Source of the DNA: Deltaproteobacteria bacterium
GTDB taxonomy: Bacteria > Myxococcota_A > Polyangia > DRWM01 > JAAZOP01
Assembly: GCA_016218765.1 (NCBI GenBank)
Contig: JACRCZ010000074.1
Span: forward strand, 1-64,000
Length of the DNA: 64,000 nt
Reading direction: 5' to 3'
A program made the translations under genes and the position numbers. Shown here piece after piece: positions 45,807 through 56,413 of this stretch (position 1 is its first letter; each line of letters opens with the position of its first letter). The notes under the pieces are model-generated. The model was not told the DNA's origin. It saw only the letters and a program-made list of their open reading frames with translations, and ran no database searches.

Positions 45807-47747
45807 TCACATCACCCGCGAAGGCTCGCGGTCCAGGCCCAGCCGCGCGAGCGTCTCGGGCTTGGGCACGCCGTCGGCGTCGAGGCCCTTGTGCACGTAG
45901 AACTCGTCGACCATCTTGTCGAAGCGCTCGCGGTCGATCTTCAGGCCGACGACGCCGGGGGCGCCCCGGCGGCACGGCTCGTCGAAGTAGCGGTGGTTCA
46001 GCATGTCGCCCTTGCGCGTGTCGCGCCGGGTCAGTCCCTCGCGGAGGTTGAACAGCCGCTCCATCATGTTGGCGCGCTCGGCGACGTCCCAGATCTCCCG
46101 CGGCGTGAACTCGAGGCCGGTGTTGAGCCGGATGACCGCCGGCCAGTCCTCGAAGTTGGGGTGCGTCGCGCCGAGGAACACCGTGTGGTACTTGCAGATG
46201 CCCAGGCAATCGACGGCCATGTAGCAGTTCTCCTGCCAGAAGACCTGCCAGGGCTTGCCGATGTACTCGGTGTGCTCCGAGCTGAGCGGCCCGTCGTAGG
46301 GCACCGGGCTCCCGTAGATCTTGCGCAGCACGGGCTCGGGCAGGTGGTAGAGATCGATGGCGGGACGGCTGCGCAGGTGGTCGGAGCCGCGCGAGGCGGT
46401 GGCGATGTTGAGCGCCAGGCCCGGCGTCGCACGCTCGTCGGAATGCAGGTTGCTCATCCCCTTGACCTGGATCAGGTAGTCGAACGAGTTCTTCCCAATG
46501 GCCTCGCTGGCGGCGAGGCCGCCGTCGGCCAGCGCGTTGGCCAGCCACCCGTCGCGGCGGCAGATGCGGTGGATCATCTCGAGGAGGGCCTCGTCGTTGC
46601 CGAACCGCAGCTCAAGGCCGCCGGTCTGCTCGCGGTCGATGATGCCCAGCTCGTACAGCTCCATGGCCCACGAGATGAGGCTTCCGATCTCCAGGTTGTC
46701 CACGCCGTACTGGTCGACGAGGTGGTTGCCGACCAGGACGGTCTCCGCGCTGCGGCAGTCGGGCTCGCCGGCGAACGCGCCCTGCGAGGTGTACTCGGGA
46801 CCCTCGTCGTACTTCCCCTTGTAGGGGCCGGAGGGGATCTTGTACTGCGCGCGGCAGTGGACCTGGCAGGCGTAGCAGCCGGTCATGTGGTACGGACCCA
46901 TCGTCTCGGTCGCGATCTCGTCGATGCGCTCAGGCTCGACGTCGTCGGCGTACTCGAGCTGGTTGTACTGGAAGTTGCGGGTGCGCACGCCGCCCCAGGA
47001 GTTGGTGGCGCCCCAGATGAAGGGGGTGCCAAGCGTGCCCTGGGTCTGGTTGACCTTGGAAGAGGTGATCTGCTCGATGAAGCGCTTGTTGTGCTCCAGG
47101 GCCTCGACGGGATGCGCGATGCGGATGTCCATCGTGCCGCGGGCGGCGACGGCCTTGAGGTTCTTGGAGCCCATGATGCAGCCCATGCCGGTGCGGCCGG
47201 CCGCGTTCTTGATCCCGGTCATGACGTTGGCGAAGCGGACGAGCCTCTCGCCGGCGGGACCGCAGACCAGGCTCTTGACCTCGTCGTCGCCCAGCTCCTC
47301 GCGGATCGCCGCCTGCGCCTCCGTGGTCGTCTTGCCCCAGACGCGCGCGGCATCGCGGATCTCGATCCTGCCGTCGTGGACGTAGAGGTAGACCGGCTTG
47401 GGAGACCTGCCCTTGATGACCAGGTGGTGGAACCCGGCCCAGGCCAGCTCGGGCGCGAAGAAGCCGCCCATGTTGGCGGAGCCGACGAGGCCGGTGAGCG
47501 CGGATTTCGCCATGACGTGCGTGCGCGCGGTGGCCGAGGCGCAGGTGGCGGTGAGCAGGCCGCCGGAGATGAGCAGCACGTTGTCGGGGCCGAGCGGGTC
47601 GGCGCCCGCAGGCACGTGGTTGTAGAGCAGGTAGGCGTCCAGGCCGCGGCCGCCGAGGAACCGGCGGCGCATCTCGAGCGGGATGGGCTGGACGCTGATC
47701 TCGCCCGTGGTGAGGTTGACGTATCCGATCTTCCGGGAAAGAGGCAT
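45807..47747 (-). CDS. aor: Aldehyde ferredoxin oxidoreductase (tungsten/molybdenum pterin enzyme)
   Basis: 646 residues, full family length. N-terminal domain with IGYVNLTTGEISV and RRFLGGRGLDAYLL; pterin-binding RTGMGCIMGSKNLKAVA (183-200). The [4Fe-4S] cluster ligands are Cys291, Cys294, Cys298 (TGCYACQVHC) and Cys518 in the AOR signature DCLGIC. AORs oxidise aldehydes to acids, or the reverse, with ferredoxin. The particular aldehyde is not determinable; this subgroup is broad. The operon also holds a polyferredoxin, a MoaD-like protein and MetF, with a zinc-ribbon gene just ahead (stop and start separated by one base). AORs need anoxic or microoxic conditions. Confidence 0.93.
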   Translation of the reverse strand: MPLSRKIGYVNLTTGEISVQPIPLEMRRRFLGGRGLDAYLLYNHVPAGADPLGPDNVLLISGGLLTATCASATARTHVMAKSALTGLVGSANMGGFFAPELAWAGFHHLVIKGRSPKPVYLYVHDGRIEIRDAARVWGKTTTEAQAAIREELGDDEVKSLVCGPAGERLVRFANVMTGIKNAAGRTGMGCIMGSKNLKAVAARGTMDIRIAHPVEALEHNKRFIEQITSSKVNQTQGTLGTPFIWGATNSWGGVRTRNFQYNQLEYADDVEPERIDEIATETMGPYHMTGCYACQVHCRAQYKIPSGPYKGKYDEGPEYTSQGAFAGEPDCRSAETVLVGNHLVDQYGVDNLEIGSLISWAMELYELGIIDREQTGGLELRFGNDEALLEMIHRICRRDGWLANALADGGLAASEAIGKNSFDYLIQVKGMSNLHSDERATPGLALNIATASRGSDHLRSRPAIDLYHLPEPVLRKIYGSPVPYDGPLSSEHTEYIGKPWQVFWQENCYMAVDCLGICKYHTVFLGATHPNFEDWPAVIRLNTGLEFTPREIWDVAERANMMERLFNLREGLTRRDTRKGDMLNHRYFDEPCRRGAPGVVGLKIDRERFDKMVDEFYVHKGLDADGVPKPETLARLGLDREPSRVM

Positions 47748-47748
47748 G

Positions 47749-48012
47749 TCAGCGGCCCTCCGTCTTGCGGCGCAACGCCTCCTCGGCGAGCTTGCGGTTC
47801 ACGTCCCAGACCGGGCCGCGGATGCGCGGGAAGTCGGCGCGGATCCAGTGGACGCGGAACTCCATCCCGCACTCGGGGCACTTCACCTGCGCCTCCCCCG
47901 CCCGCGGCTGCAGCCGTCCCATGCAGCTCGGGTTGTGGCAGCGGAACTTGCCGTAGGTCCGCGTCTCGCGCAGCGCCTCGGCCGTGGATCGCTTTCCGTT
48001 CTCTTCGGCCAT
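47749..48012 (-). CDS. Small zinc-ribbon protein leading the AOR operon
   Basis: 87 residues from an ATG with GAGGAG six bases ahead. Residues ~22-55 carry FRCHNPSCMGRLQPR and VKCPECGMEFRVHW, four cysteines in a CxxxxC and CxxC zinc-ribbon arrangement; the C-terminus is a basic helix with KLAEEALRRK. Such small proteins may regulate or help assemble the neighbouring enzyme, but no function is established. It is the first gene of the minus-strand operon, facing the IclR gene. Confidence 0.7.
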   Translation of the reverse strand: MAEENGKRSTAEALRETRTYGKFRCHNPSCMGRLQPRAGEAQVKCPECGMEFRVHWIRADFPRIRGPVWDVNRKLAEEALRRKTEGR

Positions 48013-48079
48013 GGTCAACTCCTCAAGTCACCGGAATGAACGAGCCTCGGAGGCCATCGGACAACAAGCCCTGGCGTCT

Positions 48080-48085
48080 TGTCAA
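48080..48085 (-). promoter_or_regulatory. Possible -35 box for the AOR operon
   Basis: TTGACA on the minus strand, a perfect -35, 67 bp ahead of the zinc-ribbon start. At 18 bp downstream stands TCCGAT, a poor -10, so activation may be needed. Confidence 0.35.
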
Positions 48086-48111
48086 CACGTTTCTTCAACA
48101 TCGACTGGTAC

Positions 48112-48127
48112 CATCTGATATCAGATG
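48112..48127. promoter_or_regulatory. 16-bp perfect palindrome, likely IclR-family operator
   Basis: CATCTGATATCAGATG is an exact palindrome, AT-rich in a GC-rich window, centred between the AOR operon and iclR. It ends 9 bp before the proposed iclR -35 (48137) and lies 26 bp upstream of the AOR-side TTGACA, suitable for autorepression and activation of the operon. Confidence 0.7.
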
Positions 48128-48136
48128 CAATCTGGC

Positions 48137-48164
48137 TTGACTTCAATCCGGATTGGTCTATCGT
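48137..48164 (+). promoter_or_regulatory. Predicted promoter of the iclR gene
   Basis: TTGACT (48137-48142), 16 bp, TATCGT (48159-48164), 33 bp before the ATG and adjoining the palindrome. Confidence 0.5.
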
Positions 48165-48197
48165 CCGCTTGGCGGTGCATGTTCACCGGGCTGAACG

Positions 48198-48956
48198 ATG
48201 GGCAAGAGCTACCAGGCACCGGTCGTGGGAAAGGCGTTCGCGATCCTCGAGGTTCTCTCGCGGCGCGACGGGGGTCTGACGGTGAGCGAGCTGGCTGCCG
48301 CGGCGGGGCTCGGCAAGAGCACCGCGCTCGGCATCCTTTCGGCGCTCGAAGGGGTCCGGGCGGTCGAGCGCGATCCGGCCACGCGTCGGTACGTCCTGGG
48401 GTTGGGGCTGTTCGAGCTGGGCCGCGCGGTCGACGCGCGGCTCGACCTCAAGGACGTCGCCCGCCCGATCCTCGGGCGGCTCATGGATCAGAGCCGCCAG
48501 TCGGTGTTCCTGGGCGTGCGCGCGGGCGAGCACGTGACGGTGGTGGACGTCGTCGTGTCGCGCGCGGACCGGGAGGTGGCGGCCCCGGTCGGGACCCGCC
48601 TGCCGCTCCTGGCCGGGGCGACGGGGAAGGCCCTCCTGGCCTGCCTGCCGGAGGCCGAAGCCCTGGCGCTGGTGCGCAAGAAGGGGCTGCGGCGGTTCAC
48701 GACGCGCTCGATCACGGAGCCCGAGCGCTACATGGAGGCGTTGGCCGAGGTGCGGCGCAACGGCTTCGCCTTGGACGACGAGGAGTACCTGCAGGGCGTG
48801 CGCGCGGTCGCGGCCCCGATCCTCGCCGGCGGCGGCCGGGCCGCGGCGATCTGGGTCGTGGGGTTCACCTCGAGCATGGACGGCGACCGGTTCGCGACCG
48901 TCGCGCGCGAGACGAGGCTGGCGGCGGAGGCGGTCGGGGCGAAGCTCAGGCCGTAG
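48198..48956 (+). CDS. IclR-family transcriptional regulator
   Basis: 252 residues. Winged helix-turn-helix at ~10-70 (KAFAILEVLSRRDGGLTVSELAAAAGLGKSTALGIL), then the IclR effector domain (~80-250) with LPLLAGATGKALLACLP, ITEPERYMEALAEVRRNGFALDDEEYLQGV and VAAPILAG, all typical. IclR proteins bind small carboxylates or aromatic acids and work from palindromic operators; a perfect palindrome is just upstream. Divergent from the AOR operon and followed 10 bp later by a ferredoxin gene, so it probably controls both arms of the locus. Effector unknown. Confidence 0.92.
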   Translation: MGKSYQAPVVGKAFAILEVLSRRDGGLTVSELAAAAGLGKSTALGILSALEGVRAVERDPATRRYVLGLGLFELGRAVDARLDLKDVARPILGRLMDQSRQSVFLGVRAGEHVTVVDVVVSRADREVAAPVGTRLPLLAGATGKALLACLPEAEALALVRKKGLRRFTTRSITEPERYMEALAEVRRNGFALDDEEYLQGVRAVAAPILAGGGRAAAIWVVGFTSSMDGDRFATVARETRLAAEAVGAKLRP

Positions 48957-48966
48957 GAGCATCACG

Positions 48967-49350
48967 ATGTCGTATTTCCGGGTGAGCGAGACGTGCAACG
49001 GGTGCCTGGCCTGCGTGCAGAACTGTCCCGCGCGGGCTCTCGACGCGCGCGACGAGGGCGACCGCCGCATCCTCCTGCACAACATGGCGCGTTGCGCGCG
49101 CTGCGGGACCTGCTGGCGCGTATGCCCGCAGCACGCCGTCGAGTTCCAGCACATCCTGGTCAGCTCGTGGGACGAGGTCGTCGTCCTGCCGCTGCTTCGC
49201 TGCGAGATCTGCGGCGAGGCCGTGCACACGGCGAGGCTGCCTGCGGGGCTCGAGCCGCGACTGTCCGAGCTGGCGCCGCCGCTGTGCGATCGGCACCGGG
49301 CGGCGCGACGGGCGGCGCAGCTCCGGGTGCCGGCGGGAGGGGCGTCATGA
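48967..49350 (+). CDS. 4Fe-4S dicluster ferredoxin
   Basis: 127 residues, TAGGAG seven bases before the ATG. CNGCLACVQNCP (10-21) and CARCGTCWRVCP (~43-54) each bind a [4Fe-4S] cluster; a third motif CEIC with a later Cys-Asp-Arg-His stretch could hold another metal. It probably carries electrons between the AOR and MetF/MetV proteins. Its stop overlaps the start of the MetV-like gene by ATGA, so they are one unit with iclR upstream. Confidence 0.88.
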   Translation: MSYFRVSETCNGCLACVQNCPARALDARDEGDRRILLHNMARCARCGTCWRVCPQHAVEFQHILVSSWDEVVVLPLLRCEICGEAVHTARLPAGLEPRLSELAPPLCDRHRAARRAAQLRVPAGGAS

Positions 49351-50021
49351 TCGTCGGCGACCTGAAGACCTTCGACGAGATCGCCGGGTCGCTCGCCGGC
49401 TTCGAACGGGTCCTGGTGCTCGGCTGCGGCGGCTGCGTGACGGTCTGCCGCGCGGGCGGGGACGCCGAGGCGCACGACGTGGCGCGCGAGCTGTCGCACC
49501 CCCGCTGGTTCTCGCGGTCGGCGCCGCCGCTCTTCGAGGTGCGGACGATCGAGCGGCAGTGCGAGCACGACCTGCTGCGCGCGTTCCTGCCGCTGCCCGA
49601 GGGCACGCAGGCGATCCTCTCGCTGGCCTGCGGCGTCGGCGTGCAGATCGTCGCCGACGTTTTCGAGCCGTTGCCCGTGCTTCCGGCGTTGTCCACGACC
49701 TTCCTGGGCGGCTCCGACGAGCCCGGCGTGTGGCGGGAGAAGTGCAAAGGCTGCGGCGACTGCCTGCTCGCCACCACGGGCGGGGTCTGCCCCATCGCGC
49801 TGTGCGCGAAGAGCCTGCTCAACGGCCCGTGTGGCGGCTCGCACGACGGCCACTGCGAGCTCGGCCCCGACATCCCGTGTGCCTGGGTCCGCGTCTACCG
49901 GCGTCTCGAGGCCCAGGGCCGTCTTGACCTGCTCGACGAGGTTCGCGGGACCCGCGACTGGCGCAAGGCGGGGTATCGGGGACCGAGAAGGCGATCACGC
50001 ACGGGCGTAGCGCTGAGGTGA
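49347..50021 (+). CDS. metV: MetV-like methylenetetrahydrofolate reductase C-terminal domain protein
   Basis: 224 residues. An N-terminal zinc/Fe-S segment LVLGCGGCVTVCRAGG, a middle GTQAILSLACGVGVQ, and the hallmark C-terminal region CKGCGDCLLATTGGVCPIALCAKSLLNGPCGG with a final GHCELGPDIPCAW, all Cys-bearing. This is the MTHFR C-terminal (MetV) family: the Fe-S partner of MetF in acetogens and other anaerobes that links folate reduction to ferredoxin or a quinone-like carrier. metF lies on the opposite strand of the same locus. Function in the pair is a well-supported inference. Confidence 0.85.
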   Translation: MIVGDLKTFDEIAGSLAGFERVLVLGCGGCVTVCRAGGDAEAHDVARELSHPRWFSRSAPPLFEVRTIERQCEHDLLRAFLPLPEGTQAILSLACGVGVQIVADVFEPLPVLPALSTTFLGGSDEPGVWREKCKGCGDCLLATTGGVCPIALCAKSLLNGPCGGSHDGHCELGPDIPCAWVRVYRRLEAQGRLDLLDEVRGTRDWRKAGYRGPRRRSRTGVALR

Positions 50022-50049
50022 GGGGCGGCGCCGGGCGGACCGGGGCTCG

Positions 50050-50090
50050 CGCAAAGCACGCAAAGGAACGCAAAGGGCGCAAAGGGAGAA
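50050..50090. repeat. CTTTGCG-type dispersed repeat, copy 2 (minus orientation)
   Basis: Four GCAAAG units spaced 9-10 bp (CGCAAAGCACGCAAAGG and so on), the reverse complement of the copy at 16721. It fills the gap between the convergent metV-like and aminotransferase genes. Confidence 0.8.
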
Positions 50091-50095
50091 GCGAT

Positions 50096-51145
50096 TCAGC
50101 GCTTCAGCGCATGACCCAGGATCCCCAGTCCCTCGCGCAGGCACGATTCCTCCGCCGACCATGAAATCCGCATCGTGCCGGGGACGCCGAAGAAGTGGCC
50201 GGGGGCGAAGAGCAGGCCGTGGCTGGCCAGGAGGCGCTCGGCCAACGCCAGCAGGTCGGGCGGGTCGGCGACGCGGATCAGGCCGAAGATGCCGGCCGAA
50301 GGCTCGACCCACGACAAGCGCGGGTGCGCCGCGACCCAGCGCGCCACGACCGCCCGCTTCTCCGCCGACGCCATCCGTCGCGCCCGCTCGGCCAGCGCCG
50401 GGAGCGTCAGAGCACGCCTCGCCCAGGCCGCGCTCGACGGCGCCAGCACCGACAGAGTCACCTGCGCGTCGCGCGCCCGGCGCACGACGTCGGCCGGACC
50501 CGCGAGCCACCCACCGCGCGCCCAGCCGAGACCCTCGAACTTCGTCACGCTGTCCGCGACCAGGATCCCGCGGTCGGCCCGACGGCACGACGGCGCGCCG
50601 TGGAAGCGGTGATAGACCTCGTTGACCAGCAGCCGGGCGCCGGCCTCGCGCGCGACGGCCGCCACGGCGGCGATCGTCTCGGGCGCCGAGAACGTCCCGG
50701 TCGGGTTGTTGGGCTCCGTGACGATCACGAGCCTCGTGCCCGGGCGGAGCGCGGCGCGAACGACGTCGGGCTCGAGCTTCCAGTCCGCCTGCTCACGCCG
50801 GTCGAGGCGATCGACCGCGGCGCCGAAGGCGGCCGGGATGTGCTCGAGCGGCTCGTAGGCGGGGCGTTCGACGAGCGCCCGGTCGCCGGGCGAGAGCAGG
50901 GCGGCGCAGGCCAGGGTCATGGCGCCCGTCGCGCCCGACGCCGCGGTCACCTCGTCGGCGCCCCACCCTTCCCTCTCGGCGACAAACTTCGAGAGTGCTT
51001 CCCACGTGCAGAAGTCGTCGACGACCTCGGGCGCGCCGACCTCGGCGGCGCCGATCCTCGGCGTGCCGCTCGTGGCCAGATCGCAGCGCAGGTCGTGGTA
51101 CTTGGAAATGGCCCAGTTGAGGTACCCGGTGGCGGTGACGGTCAT
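50096..51145 (-). CDS. Class I/II PLP aminotransferase-like protein with Asp-to-Asn change
   Basis: 349 residues from the ATG at 51145 (a TTG at 51181 is open). Fold type I landmarks: ASGATGAM at 69-76 (phosphate loop), EPNNPTG (144-150), SVTKFEGLGWARGGW with Schiff-base Lys202 and Arg210, and PGTMRISWS near the end with the carboxylate-binding Arg. The usual DEVY, whose Asp holds the PLP ring nitrogen, reads NEVY here (Asn175), which should weaken electron withdrawal by PLP. It may be a transaminase, lyase or cyclase; substrate unknown. It is convergent with the MetV-like gene. Confidence 0.78.
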   Translation of the reverse strand: MTVTATGYLNWAISKYHDLRCDLATSGTPRIGAAEVGAPEVVDDFCTWEALSKFVAEREGWGADEVTAASGATGAMTLACAALLSPGDRALVERPAYEPLEHIPAAFGAAVDRLDRREQADWKLEPDVVRAALRPGTRLVIVTEPNNPTGTFSAPETIAAVAAVAREAGARLLVNEVYHRFHGAPSCRRADRGILVADSVTKFEGLGWARGGWLAGPADVVRRARDAQVTLSVLAPSSAAWARRALTLPALAERARRMASAEKRAVVARWVAAHPRLSWVEPSAGIFGLIRVADPPDLLALAERLLASHGLLFAPGHFFGVPGTMRISWSAEESCLREGLGILGHALKR

Positions 51146-51237
51146 GGGGCGGAGGAAACGTCCGCCAGGGACGAATGTCAACGGCGAGGCGACCTGGGCC
51201 GCGGGAAGGCCGTCCGTTGCCGGCCCGCCGATTCGGC

Positions 51238-51266
51238 TTGCGCGGCACGTTTCGGCGTGCTACCCA
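51238..51266 (+). promoter_or_regulatory. Predicted promoter of the MYXO-CTERM protein
   Basis: TTGCGC (51238-51243), 17 bp ending GTGC, TACCCA (51261-51266), 87 bp before the ATG. Nearly the same layout as the promoter at 26583. Confidence 0.5.
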
Positions 51267-51353
51267 GCCGGCGCCACGTCCGGGATCCGGAATGTCATGC
51301 GCTCGGACGGTCGGCAATCATGTCTCGGAGGGGGCGGGGGGGATGGAGGCGCC

Positions 51354-54521
<3,168 letters not shown>

Positions 54522-54533
54522 CCGCAGACTCCG

Positions 54534-54601
54534 CCGATCGCCCCACTCCTCCGTTCGATCGACTCCTCCGATCGCCCCACTCCTCCGATCGCCCCACTCC
54601 T
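54534..54601. repeat. 17-bp tandem repeat, 4 units (CCGATCGCCCCACTCCT)
   Basis: Units at 54534, 54551 (diverged), 54568 and 54585; three are identical. Lies directly after the MYXO-CTERM gene. Not related by eye to the other repeat families. Confidence 0.8.
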
Positions 54602-54621
54602 CACCCCTTCTCTGCCCGACG

Positions 54622-54651
54622 TTGGTCCCCGGCCTCCCGGGATGCTACAGT
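54622..54651 (+). promoter_or_regulatory. Predicted promoter of the PPC-domain lipoprotein
   Basis: TTGGTC (54622-54627), 18 bp, TACAGT (54646-54651), 25 bp before the GTG start. Confidence 0.45.
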
Positions 54652-54676
54652 CTCACGCGGCGAGGGAGGACCGGAC

Positions 54677-56401
54677 GTGAGCAAGGCGGGACGGGGAGGT
54701 GAGCGGCGGTGGTACCCGGCGGCGGCGCTCGTCACGCTGGTCCTGCCGTTCGCGGTCTCCATCGGCTGCTCCCACGACTGGAGCGCGTCCGAGCGTGATT
54801 CCGCGGACGATGACGGCGCCGGCGGCGACGGCATGGCCGACGCGGACCCCGAGACCCCCGACGCGCCCGACGCGGACATCGGTGAGCTGCCGCCGGCCGA
54901 CGACGGGGGTTCCGAGGACGGTCCGACGGCCGAGGACGCCGGCGAGGAGGACGCGGATCTCGACGACACGCCTCCGCCGGAAGACGCCGGCGACGCAGGC
55001 GGCGAGGACGGCCTCGCGGACGACGCGGCGGACGACGGCCCGCCCCCGCCCGTGTGCGGGAACGACGTGCTGGAGCCCGGCGAGGAGTGCGAGCCGCCGG
55101 GCAGCACGCAGCCCTGCACGTTCGGCGGATGCACCGGGTCCTCGCTCTGCCGCGACGACTGCTTCCAGGCCGCGTGCGACTACGGTCCCGCCCCCGCGGG
55201 GGACGCCTGCGGCTCGGGCAGCACTCCCCCGCCGCCGCTCCCCCCGGTCGGCTCGACCACCGTCCGGGGAACGACGTGCGGCGCTTCCGACGACGGGGTG
55301 GACTCCGCGTGCGGGACCGTGGACGCTCCCGACGTCCTGTACCGGCTCGACCTCTCCGACCCCGCCGTCGTGACCCTCGACACGGCCGGCAGCGAGTTCG
55401 ACGCGGTGCTGCGCCTCGCCGACGCGTCGACGTGCCCGGGCTCCGAGCTGGCGTGCGACGACGACTCCTCGGCCGTCGCGGCCGGACAGGCCGAGCTGGT
55501 CGCGGCCCTCGAAGCGGGCTCGTACTGGGTGATCGTCGACGGCAAGAACGCCGATTCGACGGGCCGCTACGTCCTGAACGCGCGCTTCGAGGTCGTCGGC
55601 CCGGCGCCGCCCAACGACGCCTGCACCGGGGCGACGACGCTCAACCTCGGCACCTCGCCCCGCTCGATCGGCGGGACGACGATCGGCGCCGGCAACCATC
55701 CCCGGGGCTGTCTGCTCGGCGGCGGCCCCGACGTCTGGTACACGTTCACCCTCGCGGAGCGTACGCTCGTCTACCTCGACCTGCTCGACGGCGGCGCGTG
55801 GAACGCGGTGCTCGACGTCCGGACCGGCTCCTGCCTCGCCGCGACCACGTCGCTGGCCTGCGAGGACGACGCGTGCGGCACGAGCCGTCCCCGCTACCTG
55901 GGCTGGCTCGATCCCGACACGTACTACGTTTTGGTCGATGGCCGGTCCATCGTCGACTCCGGGATGTTCACGCTGCGGTACCAGGGGCTTCCGGCGACGC
56001 TGGGATGCGTGGCCGACGCGCTGCCCCTGGCCGCCGACGGCCGATACCTCGGCTCGACGACCCGCGGCACGAACCACGTCAACTCGTCCTGCGCCTCGAT
56101 GTTCGGCGCGCCGGACGTCGTGTACTACTTCGCGCAGTGTCCGGGAACCACCGTCTCGGCGACCACCTGCGACGTGGCAACCGACTTCGACACGGCGCTG
56201 TCGGTGTGGCGGCGCGGGTGCTCGACGTCGGTCGACTGCAACGACGACGCCGCGATCGATTGCCGCTTCGGCGTCGGTTCCGCGGCCTCGGATCTGTCGA
56301 TCGGGTCGCCGGCGTCCGGCCAGATCCAGCTCCTGGCCGTCGACGGCTCCGGCCGGATCGGATCCTCCGGCTCGTACGGCCTGAACGTCTCCGGGCTCTA
56401 G
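54677..56401 (+). CDS. Lipoprotein with PPC-like beta-sandwich domains
   Basis: 574 residues from GTG with GGGAGGA six bases ahead. TLVLPFAVSIGC gives the lipobox Cys31. A long Asp/Glu/Ala linker (~35-125) is followed by a Cys cluster (CGNDVLEPGEECEPPG) of the type seen in Myxococcota surface proteins. Three PPC-type (pre-peptidase C-terminal) domains follow: YRLDLSDPAVVTLDT with EAGSYWVIVDG, then VWYTFTLAERTLVYLDL with YYVLVDGRS, then VVYYFAQCPGTTVSAT. PPC domains bind substrates for secreted enzymes, but no peptidase is attached here. Function unknown. Confidence 0.78.
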   Translation: MSKAGRGGERRWYPAAALVTLVLPFAVSIGCSHDWSASERDSADDDGAGGDGMADADPETPDAPDADIGELPPADDGGSEDGPTAEDAGEEDADLDDTPPPEDAGDAGGEDGLADDAADDGPPPPVCGNDVLEPGEECEPPGSTQPCTFGGCTGSSLCRDDCFQAACDYGPAPAGDACGSGSTPPPPLPPVGSTTVRGTTCGASDDGVDSACGTVDAPDVLYRLDLSDPAVVTLDTAGSEFDAVLRLADASTCPGSELACDDDSSAVAAGQAELVAALEAGSYWVIVDGKNADSTGRYVLNARFEVVGPAPPNDACTGATTLNLGTSPRSIGGTTIGAGNHPRGCLLGGGPDVWYTFTLAERTLVYLDLLDGGAWNAVLDVRTGSCLAATTSLACEDDACGTSRPRYLGWLDPDTYYVLVDGRSIVDSGMFTLRYQGLPATLGCVADALPLAADGRYLGSTTRGTNHVNSSCASMFGAPDVVYYFAQCPGTTVSATTCDVATDFDTALSVWRRGCSTSVDCNDDAAIDCRFGVGSAASDLSIGSPASGQIQLLAVDGSGRIGSSGSYGLNVSGL

Positions 56402-56413
56402 ACGGGACCACGC

